A stretch of 64,000 bases of DNA, taken from NCBI GenBank assembly GCA_037176725.1, contig JAZBRS010000076.1, positions 123,647,001-123,711,000 of the forward strand. The letters run 5' to 3'. The notes under the pieces were generated by a model. It was not told where the DNA came from and did not search any database. It worked only from the letters and a program-made list of their open reading frames with translations. How positions within the stretch are numbered: position 1 is the stretch's first letter; every line of letters starts with the position of its first letter. Below are positions 9,173 through 23,100 of the stretch, piece by piece. The DNA comes from Posidonia oceanica (taxonomy: Eukaryota > Streptophyta > Magnoliopsida > Alismatales > Posidoniaceae). The translations under genes were made by a program, and so were the position numbers.

Positions 9173-12100
9173 TGTTAGGGCTTGCACCAATCATTCCTGG
9201 CGGTCCGGTCATGTTAAGGCTTGTACTTTTTATTCCTGACCTCTTCCGTGTCTTGTTTGGGCTTGAACCAATCATTCCTGGCGGTCCAGTCATGATAAGG
9301 CTTGTACATATCATTCTTGACCTCTTTTGGGTCTAGTTAGGGCTTGCACCTATCATTCCTAGCAGTCCGGTCTTGATAAGGCTTGTACTTATCATTCAGG
9401 ACCTCTTCTGGGTCCGATTTCGGCCTGCACCTATCATTCGTGGTAGTCTAGTCTTGATATGGCTTGTACACATCATTCCTGTCCTCTTCCGGGTCGTGTT
9501 AGGGCTTGCACCTATCAATCCTCGCGGTCAGGTCTTGTTAAGGCTTGTACTTATCGTTCCAGACCTCTTCCGGGTCTTGTTAGGGCTTGCACCTATCATT
9601 CCTGGCGGTCTGGTCTTGATAAAGCTTGTACTTATCATTCCTGACCTCTTTCGGGTCTTGTTAGGGCTTGCACCTATAATTCCCAGCAGTCAGGTCTTGA
9701 TAAGGCTTGTACTTATAATTCCTGACCTCTACCGGGTCTTGTTAGGGCTCGCACCTATCATTCCTGGTCGTCCGGTCGTGATAAGGCTTGTACTTATCGT
9801 TCCTGACCTCCTCCGAGGCATGTTTGGGCTTGCACCAAACAATCCTGGCTGTCCGATCTTGAAAAGGCATGTACCTATCTTTCCTGAACTCTTTCGGGTC
9901 TTGTTAGGGCTTGCTCCTAACATTCATGGCGGTCTGGTCATGATAAGGCTTGTACTTATCATTCCTGACCACTTTCGGGTCATGTTAGGGCTTGCACCTA
10001 TCATTTCTGGCGGTCCGGTCTTCATAAGGCTTGTACTTATAATTCCGGACCTCTTCCGGGTCTGGTTAGGGCTTGCACCTATCATTCTGGGCAGTCCGGT
10101 CATGAAAAGGCGTGTACTTATTGTTTCTGACATCTTCCGGGTCTTGTTAGGGCTTGCACCTATCATTCCTAGCGGTCCGATCTTCATAAGACTCGTTCTT
10201 AACATTCCTGACCTCTTCAGGTCTTGTTAGGGCTTCCACCTATCATTCCTGGGTGTCCGGTCATGATAAGGCTTGTACTTATCATTCCTGAACTCTTACG
10301 GGTCTTGTTAGGGCTTGCACCTATCTGTACTGGCGGTCCGGTCATGATAAGGCTTGTACTTATTCTTCCTGACCACTTTTGGGTCATGTTAGGGCTTGCA
10401 CCTATTATTCCTGGCGGTCCGGTCATCATAAGGCTTGTACTTATAATTCCTGACCTCTTCCAGGTCTTGTTAGGGCTTGCTCCTATCATTCCTGGCGGTT
10501 CGGTCATGATAAGGCTTGTACTTATCATTCCTGACCACTTTCGGGTCATGTTAGGTTTTGCACCTATCATTCCTAGCGGTCCAGTCTTCATAAGGCTTGT
10601 ACTTATAATTCCTGACCTCTTCCGGGTCTGGTTAGGGCTTGCACCAATCATTCCTGGCGGTCCGGTCTTGATAAGTCTCGTACTTATCATTCCTTACCTC
10701 TTCAGGGTCTTCTTATGGCTTGCACCTATCGTTCCTGGTGGTCCGGTCTTGATAAGGCTCGTACTTATCATTCCTGGCCTCTTCCTGGTCTTGTTAGGGC
10801 TTCCACCTATCATTCTTGGGGGTCCGGTCATGATATGGCTTGTACTTATCATTCCTGACCTCTTCTGGGTTTTGTTAGGGCTTGCACCAACCATTCCTGG
10901 TGGTCCGGTCTTGATTAGGCATGTACGTATCATTTCTGACCTCTTCCGGGTCGTGTTAGGGCTTGCACCTATCATTCCTGGCGGTCTGATCTTGATTAGG
11001 CTTGTACTTATCGTTCCCGACCTCTTCCATGTCTTGTTAGGGCTTGCACCAATCATTCCTGGTGGTCCAGTATTGATAAGGCTTGTACTAGTCAATCTTG
11101 ACCACTTCCGGGTCTTGTCAGAGCTTGCAGCTATCTTTCCTAGCGGTCAGGTAATGATAAGGCTTGTACTTAACAATCCTGACGTCTTCCTGGTCTTGTT
11201 AGGGCTTGCACCTATCATTCCAGGTCGTCCTGTCTTGATAAGGCATGTACTTATCATTCTAGACCGCTTCCGGGTCTAGTTAGGGCATGCACCTTTCATT
11301 CCTGGTGGTCCGATCACCATAGGGCTTGCACTTATCATTTCGGACCTCTTCCGGGTAAAGTTCGGGCATGCACCTATCAATCCTAGCGGTCTGGTCTTGA
11401 TAAGGCTTCTACATATCATTCCTGACCTCTTCGGGTCTTGTTTGCGCTTGCACCAATCATTCCATGCGGTTCGGTCTTGAAAAGTCTTGTACTTATCATT
11501 CGTGACCTCTTCCAGGTCTTGTTAGGGCTTGCACCTGTCATTCCTGGCGGTCCAGTCTTGATAAGGCATGTACTTTACAATCCTGACCTCTTCCAGGTCT
11601 TTTTAGGGCTTACGACTATCATTCCTGGCGGTCCGGTCTTGATAAGGCTTGTACTTATCATTCATGACCACTTCCGGGTCTTCTTGAGGCTTGCACCTAT
11701 CATTCCAGGTGGTCCGGTCTTCATATGGCTTGTACTTATCTTTCCAGTCCTCTTCCGGGTCTTGTTAGGGCTTGCACCTATCATTCCTGGCGGTCCGGTC
11801 ACGATAAGGCTTGTTCAAATCATTCCTGACCTCTTCCGTATCTTGTTAGGGCTTGCACTTATCATTCCTGGTGGTCCGGTCTTGCTAAGGCGCGTACCAA
11901 TCATTCCTAACCTCTTCCAAGTCTTGTTTGGACTTGCACTAGTCATTCATGGCGGTCCATTCTTGATCAGGCTAGTACTTATCATTCCTGACCTCTTCCG
12001 GGTCTTGTTAGGGCTTGAACCAATCATTCCTGGCGGTCCGCTCTTGATAAGGCACGTACATATCATTCCTGACCTCTTCCAGGTCTTGTTAGGGCTTGAA

Positions 12101-12292
12101 CCAATCATTCTTGGCGGTCCGGTCATGATAAGGCTCGTACATATCATTCCTGACCTCTTCCGGGTCTTGTTAGGGCTGGCACCTATCATTCCAGGCGGTC
12201 CAGTCTTGATAAGGCTCGTTCTTATCATTCCTGACCTCTACCGGGTCTTCTAAGGGCTTGCACCTTTCATTCCTGGCGGTCCGGTCTTGATA

Positions 12293-15200
12293 AGGCTCGT
12301 ACCTACCATTCCTGACCTCTTCCAGGTCTTATTAGGGCGTGCACCAATCATTCCTGGTGGACCATGCTTGTTGAGGCTTGTACTTATCATTCCAAACCTC
12401 TTCCGGGTCTTGTTAGGGCTTGAACCAATCAATCCTAGCGGTCCGGTCATGATAAGGCTCGTACATATCACTCCTGACCTCTTCTGGTTCTGGTTAGGGC
12501 TGGCACCTATCATTCCTGGTGGTCCGGTCGTGATAAGGCTCGTTCTTATCATTCCTGACCTCTTCCTAGTCATGTTAGGGCTTCCACCTATCATTCCTGG
12601 GGGTCCGGTCATGATAAGGCTTGTACTTATCATTCCTGACCTCTTTCGGGTTATGTTAAGGCTTGCACCTATCATTCCTGGCGGTTCGATCATGATAATG
12701 CTTGTACTTATCATTCCTGACCTCTTCCGTGTCATGTTTGGGCTTGAACCAATCATTCCTGGCGGTCTGATCATGATATGGCTCGAACATATCGTTCCTG
12801 ACCTCCTTCGGGTCTTGTTAGGGCTTGCACCTATCTTTCAAGGCGGTCCGGTCTCGATAAGGCTCGTACATATCATTCCTGACCTCTACCGGGTCTTGTT
12901 AGGGCTTGCACCTAACATTCATGGCGGTCTGGTCTTCATAAGGCTTGTACTTATCATTCCGGACCTCTTTCGGGTCTTCTTATGGCTTCCACCTATCATT
13001 CCTGGCGGTCCGGTCATGATAAGGCTTCTACTTATCATTCAAGACCTCTTCTGGGTCCCGTTAGGGCCTACACCTATCATTCGTGACGGTCTAGTCTTGA
13101 TAAGGCTTGTACTCTTCATTCTTGTCCTCTTCCGGGTCTTGTTAGGGCTTGCACCTATCAATCCTCGCGATCCGGTCTTGATAAGGCTTATACTTTCCGT
13201 TCCTGACCACTGCCGGGACATGTTAGGGCTTGCACCTATCATTCCTGGCGGTCTGGTCTTGATAAGGCTTGTACTTATCCTTCCTAACCTCTTTCGGGTC
13301 TTATTAAGGCATGCACCTATAATTCCTAGCGGTCAGGTCTTGATAAGGCTTGTACTTATAATTCCTGACCTCTTCTGGGTCTTGTTAGGGCTGGCACCTA
13401 TCATTCCTAGCGGTCCGGTCATGATAAGGCTTGTACTTATCGTTCCTGACCACTTCCAAGGCTTGTTTGGGCTAGCCCCAATCAATCCTGGCAGTCCGGT
13501 CATGATAGGGCATGTACTTATCATTCTTGAACTCTTCTGGGTCTTGTTAGGGCTTGCACCTATCTTTCCTGGCGGTCCGGTCATGACAAGGCTTGTACTT
13601 ATCATTCCTGACCACTTTCGGGTCATGTTAGGGCTTGCACCTATCATTCCTAGCGGTTTGGTCTTCATAAGGCTTGTACTTATCATTCCTGACCTCTTCT
13701 GGGTCTTGTTAGGGCTTGCACCTATCATTCCAGGCGGTCCGGTCATGGAATGGCTTGTACTAATCATTCCTGACTTCTTCCGGGTCGTGTTAGGGCTTGC
13801 ACCTATCATTCCTAGCGGTCCGGTCTTCATAAGACTCGTTCTTATCGTTCCTGACCTCTTCCTGGTCTTGTTAGGGCTTCCACCTATCATTCTTGGGAGT
13901 CCGGTCATGATAAGGCTTGTACTTATCTTTCCTGAACACTTCTCGGTCTTGTTAGGGCTTACACCAGTCATTCCTGGCAATCTGTCATGATAAGGCTTGT
14001 ACTTATCATTCCTGACCACTTTCGGGTCATGTTAGGGCTCGCACCTATCATTCCTGGTGGTCCAGTCTTCGTAAGGCTTGTATTTATAATTCCTGACCTC
14101 TTCCGGGTCTTATTTGGGCTTGCACCAATCATTCCGAGCGGTCCGGACATGAAAATTCTTGTACTTATCATTCCTGATATCTTCCGGGTCTTGTTTGGGC
14201 TTGCACCTATCACTCCTGGCGGTCTAGTCTTCATAAGGCTCGTTCTTGCCATTCCTGACCTCTTCCTGGTCTTGTCAGGGCTTCCACCTACCATTCCTGG
14301 TGGTCCGATCTTGATTAGGCATGTACTTATCATTCCTGAACTCTTCCGGGTCTTGTTAGGGCTTGCACCTATCATTCCTGGCGGTCCGGTCATGATATGG
14401 CTTCAACTTATCATTCCTGACCACTTTCGGGTCATGTTAGGGCTTGCACCTATCATTCCTGGCGGTCCGGTCTTCATAGGGCTTGTACTTATAATTCCTG
14501 ACCTCTTCCGGGTCTTGGTAGGGCTTGCACCTATCATTCCAGGCGGTCTGGTCAAGAAAAGGCTTGTACTTATCATTCCTGACATCTTCAGGGTCTTGTT
14601 AGGGCTTGCACCTATCATTCCTGGCGGTTCGGTCTTGATAAGGCTCGTACTTATCATTCCTGACCACTTCCTGGTCTTGTTAGGGCTTCCACCTATCAGT
14701 CCTGGGGGTCCTGTCTTGATTAGGCATGTACTAATCATTCCTGACCTCTTCCGGGTTTTGTTAGGGCTTGCACCAGTCAATGCTGGCGTTCCGGTCTTGA
14801 TAAGCTTGTACTCAACATTCCTGACCTCTTCCGGGTCTCGTTAGGGCTTGCACCTATCATTCCAGGCGGTCCGGTCTTGATTTGGCTTGTACATATCATG
14901 CCAGACCTCTTTGGGTCATGTTAGGGCTTGCACCTATCATTCTTGGCGGTCCGGTCTCGATAAGGCTTGTACATATCATTCCTGACCTCTGCTTGGTCAT
15001 GTTAGGGCTTGCACCTATCGTTCCTAGCGGTCCAGTCTTGATAAGGCTTGTACTTATCGTTCCCGACCTCTTCCTTGTCTAGTTAGGGCTTGCACCTACC
15101 ATTCCTAATGGTTCGGTCTTGATAAGGCTTGTACATGTCATTCCTGACCACATTCGGGTCTTGTCAGAGCTTGCACCTATCTTTCCCAGCGGTCCGGTAT

Positions 15201-18200
15201 TGATAAGGCTTGTACTTATCAATCCTAACCTCTTCCTGGTCTTGTTAGGGCTTGCACCTATCATTCCTGGCAGTCCGGTCTTGATAAGGCTTGTACTTAT
15301 CATTCAGGACCTCTTCTGGATCCTGTTAGGGCCTGCACCTATCATTCGTGGCGGTCTAATCTTGATAAGGCTTGTACACATCATTCCTTTTCTCTTCCGG
15401 GTCTTGTTAGGGCTTGCACCTATCAATCCTCGCGGTCCGGTCATGATAAGGCTTGTACTTATCGTTCCTGACCACTTCTGGGTCTTGTTAGGGCTTCCAC
15501 CTATCATTCTTGGGGGTCTGGTCTTGATAAGGCTTGTACTTATCATTCCTGACCTCTTTCGGGTCTTGTTAGGGCTTGCACCAATCATTTTAAGTGGTTC
15601 GGTCTTTGAAAAGGCTTGTACTGATCATTCCTGACTTCTTCCAGGTCTTGTTAGGGCTTGCACCTATTATTCCTGGCGGTCTGGTCTTGATAAGGCATGT
15701 ACTTTACAATCCTGACCTGTTCCAGGTCTTTTTAGGGCTTACGGCTATCATTCCTAGCGGTCCGGTCATGTTAAGGCTCGAACATAGCATTCCTGACCTC
15801 TTCGGGTCTTGTTAGGGCTTGCACCTATCATTCCAGGCAGTCCAGTCTTGATAAGGCACGTACTAATCATTCCTAACCTGTACCTGGTCATGTTAGGGGT
15901 TGCACCTAACATTCCTGGCGTTCCGGTCTTTAAAAGGCAAGTACTAATCATTTCGGACCTCTTTCGGGTCTTGTTAGGGCTTGCACCTATCATTCCAGGC
16001 GGTCCGGTCATGATAAGGCTCGTACCTACCATTCTGAACCTCTTCCAGGTCCTGTAAGGGCTTGCACCAATCATTCCTAATGGGCCATTCTTGATCAGGC
16101 TTGTACTATTCATTTCGAAACTCTACCGGGTCTTGTTAGGGCATGAACCAACCACTCCTGGCGGTCCGGTCATGATAAGGCTCGTACATATCCTTCCTGA
16201 CCTCTTCCTGGTCTTGTTAGGGCTGGCACCTATCATTCCCGGCTGTCCGGTCTTGATAAGGCGCGTTCTTATCAGTCCTGACCTCTTCCTGGTCATGTTA
16301 GGGCTTCCACCTATCATTCCTAGGGGTCCGGTCATGATAAGGCTTGTACTTATCATTCCTGACCACTTCCGGGTTATGTTAGGGCTTGCACCAATCATTA
16401 CTGGCGGTCCGGTCTTGATATGGCATGTTCTTATCATTCCTGATCACTTCCGTGTCTTGTTTGGGCTTAAACCAATCATTCCTGGCGGCCCGGTCATGGT
16501 AAGGCTCGAACATATCATTCCTGACCTCTTTCGGGTCATGTTAGGGCTTGCACCTATCATTCCAGGCGGTCCAGTCTTGACAAGGCTCGTACTTATCATT
16601 CCTGACCTCTACCGGGTCTTGTTAGCGCTTGCACCTGTCATTCCAGGCGATCCTGTCTTGATAAGGCTTGTACTTATCATTCCAGACCTCTTCCTGGTCT
16701 TGTTAGGGCTTGTACCTATCATTGTGGCGGTCTAGTCTTGATAAGGCTTGTACTCATCATTCCTGTCCGCTTCCGGGTCTTGTTAGGGCTTGCACCTACC
16801 ATTCCTCGGGGTCCGGTATTGACAAGGCTTGTACTTATCGTTCCTGACCTCTTTCGGGTCTTGTTAGGGCTTGCAACTATAATTCCTAGCTGTCAGGTCT
16901 TGATAAGGCTTGTACTTATAATTCCTGACCTCTTCTGGGTCTTGTTAGGGCTTGCACCTATCATTCCTGGCGGTCTGGTCTTGATAAGGCATGTACTTAT
17001 CATTCATGACCTCTTCTGAGGCTTGTTTGGGCTTGCACCAATCAATCCTGGCCGTCCGGTCTTGATAAGGCATGTACTTATCATTCCTGAACTCTTCCAG
17101 GTCTTGTTAGGGCTTGCACCTATCATTCCTGGCGGTCCAGTCATGATAAGGCTTGTACCTATCATTCCTGACCACTTTCGGGTCATGTTAGGGCTTGCAC
17201 CTATCATTCCTGGTGGTCCAGTATTCATAAGGCTTGTACTTATAATTCCTGACCTCCTCCGGGTCTTGTTAGGGCATGCACCAATCATTCTGGGCGGTCC
17301 GGTCATGAAAAGGCTTGTACTTATCATTCCTGACATCTTCCGGGTCTTGTTGGGGCTTGCACCTATCATTCCTGGCGGTTCGGTCTTGATAAGGCTCGTA
17401 CTTATCATTCCTGACCTCTTGCTGGTCTTGTTAGGGCTTCCACCTATCATTCCTGGAGGTCCGGTCTTGATTAGGCATGTACTAATCATTCCTGACCTCT
17501 TCTGGGTTTTGTTAGGGCTTGCACCAATCATTCCTGGCGTTCCGGTCTTGATAAGCTTGTACTCATCATTCCAGACCTCTTCTGGGTCTTGTTAGGGCTT
17601 GCTCCTATCATTCCTGGCGGTCCAGTCTTCATAAGGCTTGTACTTATAATTCCTGACCTCTTCCGAGTCATGTTAGGGCTTGCACCTATCATTTCGGGCG
17701 GTCCATTCATGAAAATCTTGTACTTATCATTGCTGACATCCTCCGGGTCTTGTTTGGGCACCTACCATTCTTGGCGGTCCCGTCGTCGTAAGGCTTGTAC
17801 ATATCATTCCTGACCTCTACCGGGTCGTGTTAGGGCTTGCACCTATCATTCCTAGCGGTCCGGTCTTGATAAGGCAGGCACTTGTCGTTCCTGACTTCTT
17901 CCGGGTCTTGTTAGGGCTTGCACCAATCTTTCCTGGTGGTCCGGTCATGATAAGGCTCGTACTTATCATTCCTAACCTCTTCCGGGTCTTGTTAGGGCTT
18001 GCACCTATCATTCCTAGCGATCCAGTCTTGTTAAAGCTTGTACTTATCAATCCTGACCTCTTCCTGGTCTTGTTAGGGCTTCCACCTATCATTCTTGGGG
18101 GTCCGGTCTTGATATGGCTTGTACTTATCATTCCTGACCTCTTCCAGGTTTGGTTAGCGCTTGCACCTACCATTCCAGGCGGTCCAGTCTTGATTAGGCT

Positions 18201-20100
18201 TGTTCGTATCATTCCTGACCTCTTCCGGGTCTTGTTAGGGCTTGCACCTATCATTCCTAGCGGTCCAGTCTTGATAAGGCTTGTACTTATCGTTCCCGAC
18301 CTCTTCCTTGTCTAGTATGGGCTTGCACCTATCATTCCTAGTGGTTCGGTCTTGGTAAGGCTTGTACATGTCATTCCTGACCACATCCGAGTCTTGTCAG
18401 AGCTTGCACTGATCTTTCCTGGCGGTCAGGTATTGATAAGGCGTGTACTTATCAATCCTGACGTCTTCCTGCTCTTGTTAGGGCTTGCACCTATCATTCC
18501 TGGCGGTTTGGTCTTGATAAGGCTTGTACTTATCATTCAGGACCTCTTCTGGGTCTTGTTAGGGCCTGCACCTATCATTCGTGGCGATCTAGTCTTGATA
18601 AGGCTTGTACTCATCATTCCTGTCCTCTTCCGGGTCTTGTTAGGGCTTGCACCTATCAATCCTCGGGGTTCGGTCTTGATAAGGCTTGTACTTATCATTC
18701 CTGACCTCATCCGGGTCTTGTTAGGGCTTCCACCTATCATTCTTGGGGGTCTGGTCTTGATAAGGCTTGTTCTTATCATTCCTGACCTCTTTCGGGTCTT
18801 GTTAGGGCTTGTACCAATCAATTTAAGCGGTTCGGACTTGAAAAGGCTTGTACTTATCATTCCTGACCTCTTCCAGGTCTTGTTAGGGCTTGCACCTATT
18901 ATTCCTGGCGGTCCGGTCTTGATAAGGCATGTACTTTTCAATCCTGACCTCTTTCAGGTCTTTTTAGGGCTTACGGCTATCATTCCTAGCGGTCCAGTCA
19001 TGATGATGCTCGAACATAACATTCCTGACCTCTTCGGGTCTTGTTAGGGCCTGCACCTATCATTCCTAGCAGTCCGTTCTTGATAAGGCACGTACTAATC
19101 ATTCCTGACCTGTACCTGGTCATGTTTGGGGTTGCACCTAACATTCCTGGCGGTCCGGTCTTCAAAAGGCATGTACAAAACATTTCGGACCTCTTTCTGG
19201 TCTTGTTAGGGGTTGCACCTATCATTCCAGGCGGTCCGGTCAAGACAAGGCTCGTACCTACCATTCTGAACCTCTTCCAGGTCCTGTAAGGGCTTGCACC
19301 AATCATTCCTAACGGGCCATTCTTGATCAGGCTTGTACTATTCATTCCGGACCTCTTCCAGGTCATGTTAGGGCTTGAACCAACCACTCCTGGCGATCCG
19401 GTCATGATAAGGCTCATACATATCCTTCCTGACCCTTTCAGGGTCATGTTAGGGCTGGCACCTATCATTCCCGGTGGTCCGGTCTTGAAAAGGCTCGTTC
19501 TTATCATTCCTGACCTCCTCCTGGTCATGTTAGGGCTTCCACCTATCATTCCTGGGGGTCCGGTCATGATAAGGCTTGTACTTATCATTCCTGACCACTT
19601 CCGGGTTGTGTTAGGGCTTGCACCTATCATTACTGGCTGTCCGGTCTTGATAGGGCTTGTACTTATCATTCCTGACATCTTTCGTGTCTTGTTTGCACTT
19701 GAACCAATCATTCCTGGTGGCCCGGTCATGGTTAGGCTCGAACATATCATTCCTGACCTCTTTCGGGTCTTGTTAGGGCATGCACATATCATTCCAGGCG
19801 GTCCAGTCTTGACAAGGCTCGTACTTATCATTCCTGACCTCTACCAGGTCTTGTTAGCGCTTGCACCTATCATTCCTGGCGATCCTGTCTTGATAAGGCA
19901 TGTACTTGTCATTCAGGACCTCTTCTGGGTCCTATTAGGGCCTGCACCTATCAGTGTGGCTGTCTAGTCTTGGTAAGGCTTGTACTCATCATTCCTGTCC
20001 TCTTCCGGGTCCTGTTAGGGCTTGCACCTATCATTCCTCGGGGTCCGGTATAGACAAGCCAAGTACTTATCGTTCCTGACATCTTCCGGCTCTTGTTAGG
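12293..20100. repeat. 3.2-3.7 kb HORs of copy 1
   Basis: The landmark AGGCTCGTACCTACCATTC recurs at 12293, 16016 and 19248: spacings of 3723 (46 x 81 - 3) and 3232 (40 x 81 - 8). Companion markers move with it: ACATGTCATTCCTGACCACA at about 15,131 and 18,364, TACTTTACAATCC or TACTTTTCAATCC near 15,691 and 18,931, and TTTAAGCGGTTCGG-like units near 15,590 and 18,825. The third copy is cut short at about 20.1 kb, where the H block starts. The same structure recurs at 31,463, 35,186 and 38,503 (copy 2) and at 49,978 and 52,082 (copy 3). Confidence 0.75.
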
Positions 20101-23100
20101 GCTTGCACCTATCATCCCTGGCAGTCTGTTCATGAAAAGGCTTGTACTTATCCTTCCTGACCTCTTTCGGGCCTTGTTAGGGCTTGCAACTATAATTCCT
20201 AGCGGTCAAGTCTTGAAAAGCCTTGTACTTATAATTCCTGACCTCTTCCGGGTCTAGTAAGGGCTTGCACCTATCATTCCGGGCGGTCCGGTCTCGATAA
20301 GGCATGTACTTATCATTCCTGACCTATTCCGTGGCTTGTTTGGGCTTGCTCCAATCAATCCTGGCTGTCCGGTCTTGATAAGGCTTGTACTTATCATTCT
20401 TGAACTCTTCTAGGTCTTGTTAGGGCTTGCACCTATCATTCCTGGCGGTCCGGTCATGATAAGACTTGTACTTATCATTCCTAACCACTTTCGGGTAATG
20501 TTAGGGCTTGCACCTATCATTCCTGGCGGTCCGTTCTTCATAAGGCTTGTACTTATAATTCCTGACATCTTCCGGGTCTTGTTAAGGCTTGCACCAATCA
20601 TTCTTGGCGGTCTGGTCCTGAAAAGGCTTGTACTTATCATTCCTGACATCTTCCTGGTCTTATTAGGGCTTGCACCTATCATTCCTGGCAGTTTGGTCTT
20701 GATAAGGCTCGTACTTATCATTCCTGACCTCTTCCTAGTCATGTTAGGGCTTCCACCTATCATTCCTAGGGGTCCGGTCTTGATTAGGCATGTACTAATC
20801 TTTCCTGACCTCTTCTGGGTTTTGTTAGGGCTTGCACCAATCATTCCTGGCGTTCCGGTCTTGATAAGCTTGTACTCATCATTCCAGACCTCTTCCTGGT
20901 CATGTTAGGGCTTGCACCTATCATTCTGGCGGTGCAGTCTTCATAAGGCTTGTACTTATAATTCTTGACCTCTTCCGGGTCATGTTAGGACTTGCACCTA
21001 TCATTCCGGGCGGTCCATTCTGGAAAATCTTGTACTTATCATTCCTGACATCTTCCTGGTCTTGTTAGGGCTTGCACCTATCAATCTTGGCGGTCCCGTC
21101 TTCATATGGCTCGTTCTAATCATTCCTGACCTCTTCCTGGTCTTGTCAGGGCTTCCACCTATCATTCCTGGGGGTCTGGTCTTGATAAGGCAAGTACTTA
21201 TCATTCCTGAACTCTTCCGGGTCATGTTGGGGCTTGCACCTATCATTCCTGGCAGTCCAGTCATTATAAGGCTTGTACTTATCATTCCTGACCACTTTCG
21301 GGTCATGTTAGGGCTTGCACCTATCATTCCTGGCGGTCCGGTCTTCATAAGGCTTGTACTTTTAGTTCCTGACCTCCTCCGGGTCTTGTTAGGGCTTGCA
21401 CCTATCATCCCTGACGGTCTGTTCATGAAAAGGCTAGTACTTATCCTTCCTGACATCTTTCGGGCCTTGTTAAGGCTTGCAACTGTAATTCCTAGCGGTC
21501 ATGTCTTGAAAAGCCTTGTACTTGTAATTCCTGACCTCTTCCGGGTCTTGTTAGGGCTTGCACCTATCATTCCTGGCGGTCCGGTCTTGATAAGGCATGT
21601 ACTTATCATTCCTGACCTATTCCGTGGCTTGTTTGGGCTTGCTCCAATCAATCCTGGCTGTCCGGTTTTGATAAGGCTTGTACTTATCATTCTTGAACTC
21701 TTCTAGGTCTTGTTAGGGCTTGCACCTAACATTCCCGGCGGTCCGGTCATGATAAGACTTGTACTTATCATTCCTAACCACTTTCGGGTAATGTTAGGGC
21801 TTGCACCTATCATTCCGGGCGGTCCGTTCTTCATAAGGCTTGTACTTATAATTCCTGACATCTTTCGGGTCTTGTTAAGGCTTGCACCAATCATTCTTGG
21901 CGGTCTGGTCCTGAAAAGGCTTGTACTTATCATTCCTGACATCTTCCGGGTCTTGTTAGGGCTTGCACCTATCATTCCTAGCAGTTTGGTCTTGATAAGG
22001 CTCGTACTTATCATTCCTGACCTCTTCCTAGTCATGTTAGGGCTTCCACCTATCATTCCTGGGGGTCCTGTCTTGATTAGGCATGTACTAATCATTCCTG
22101 ACCTCTTCTGGGTTTTGTTAGGGCTTGCACCAATCATTCCTGGCGTTCCGGTCTTGATAAGCTTGTACTCATCATTCCAGACCTCTTCCTGGTCATGTTA
22201 GGGCTTGCACCTATCATTCCTGGCGGTGCAGTCTTCATAAGGCTTGTACTTATAATTCTTGACCTCTTCCGGGTCATGTTAGGGCTTGCACCTATCATTC
22301 CGGGCGGTCCATTCATGAAAATCTTGTACTTATCATTCCTGACATCTTCCTGGTCTTGTTAGGGCTTGCACCTATCATTCTTGGCGGTCCCGTCTTCATA
22401 TGGCTCGTTCTAATCATTCCTGACCTCTTCCTGGTATTGTCAGGGCTTCCACCTATCATTCCTGGGGGTCCGGTCTTGATAAGGCAAGTACTTATCATTC
22501 CTGAACTCTTCCGGGGCATGTTGGGGCTTGCACCTATCATTCCTGGCAGTCCGGTCATGATAAGGCATGTACTTATCATTCCTGACCACTTTCGGGTCAT
22601 GTTAGGGCTTGCACCTATCATTCCTGGCGGTCCGGTCTTCATAAGGCTTGTACTTTTAGTTCCTGACCTCTTCCGGGTCTTGTTAGGGCTTGCACCTATC
22701 ATCCCTGGCGGTCTGTTCATGAAATGGCTTGTACTTATCCTTCCTGACCTCTTTCGGGCCTTGTTAGGGCTTGCAACTATAATTCCTAGCGGTCAAGTCA
22801 TGAAAAGCCTTGTACTTATAATTCCTGACCTCTTCCGGGTCTAGTTAGGGCTTGCACCTATCATTCCTGGCGGTCCGGTCTTGATAAGGCAAGTACTTAT
22901 CAATCCTGACCTCTTCCGTGGCTTGTTTGGGCTTGCAACTATAATTCCTAGCGGTCAAGTCTTGAAAAGCCTTGTACATATAATTCCTGACCTCTTCCGG
23001 GTCTAGTTAGGGCTTGCTCCAATCAATCCCGGCTGTCCGGTCTTGATAAGGCTTGTACTTATCATTCTTGAACTCTTCTAGGTCTTGTTAGGGCTTGCAC

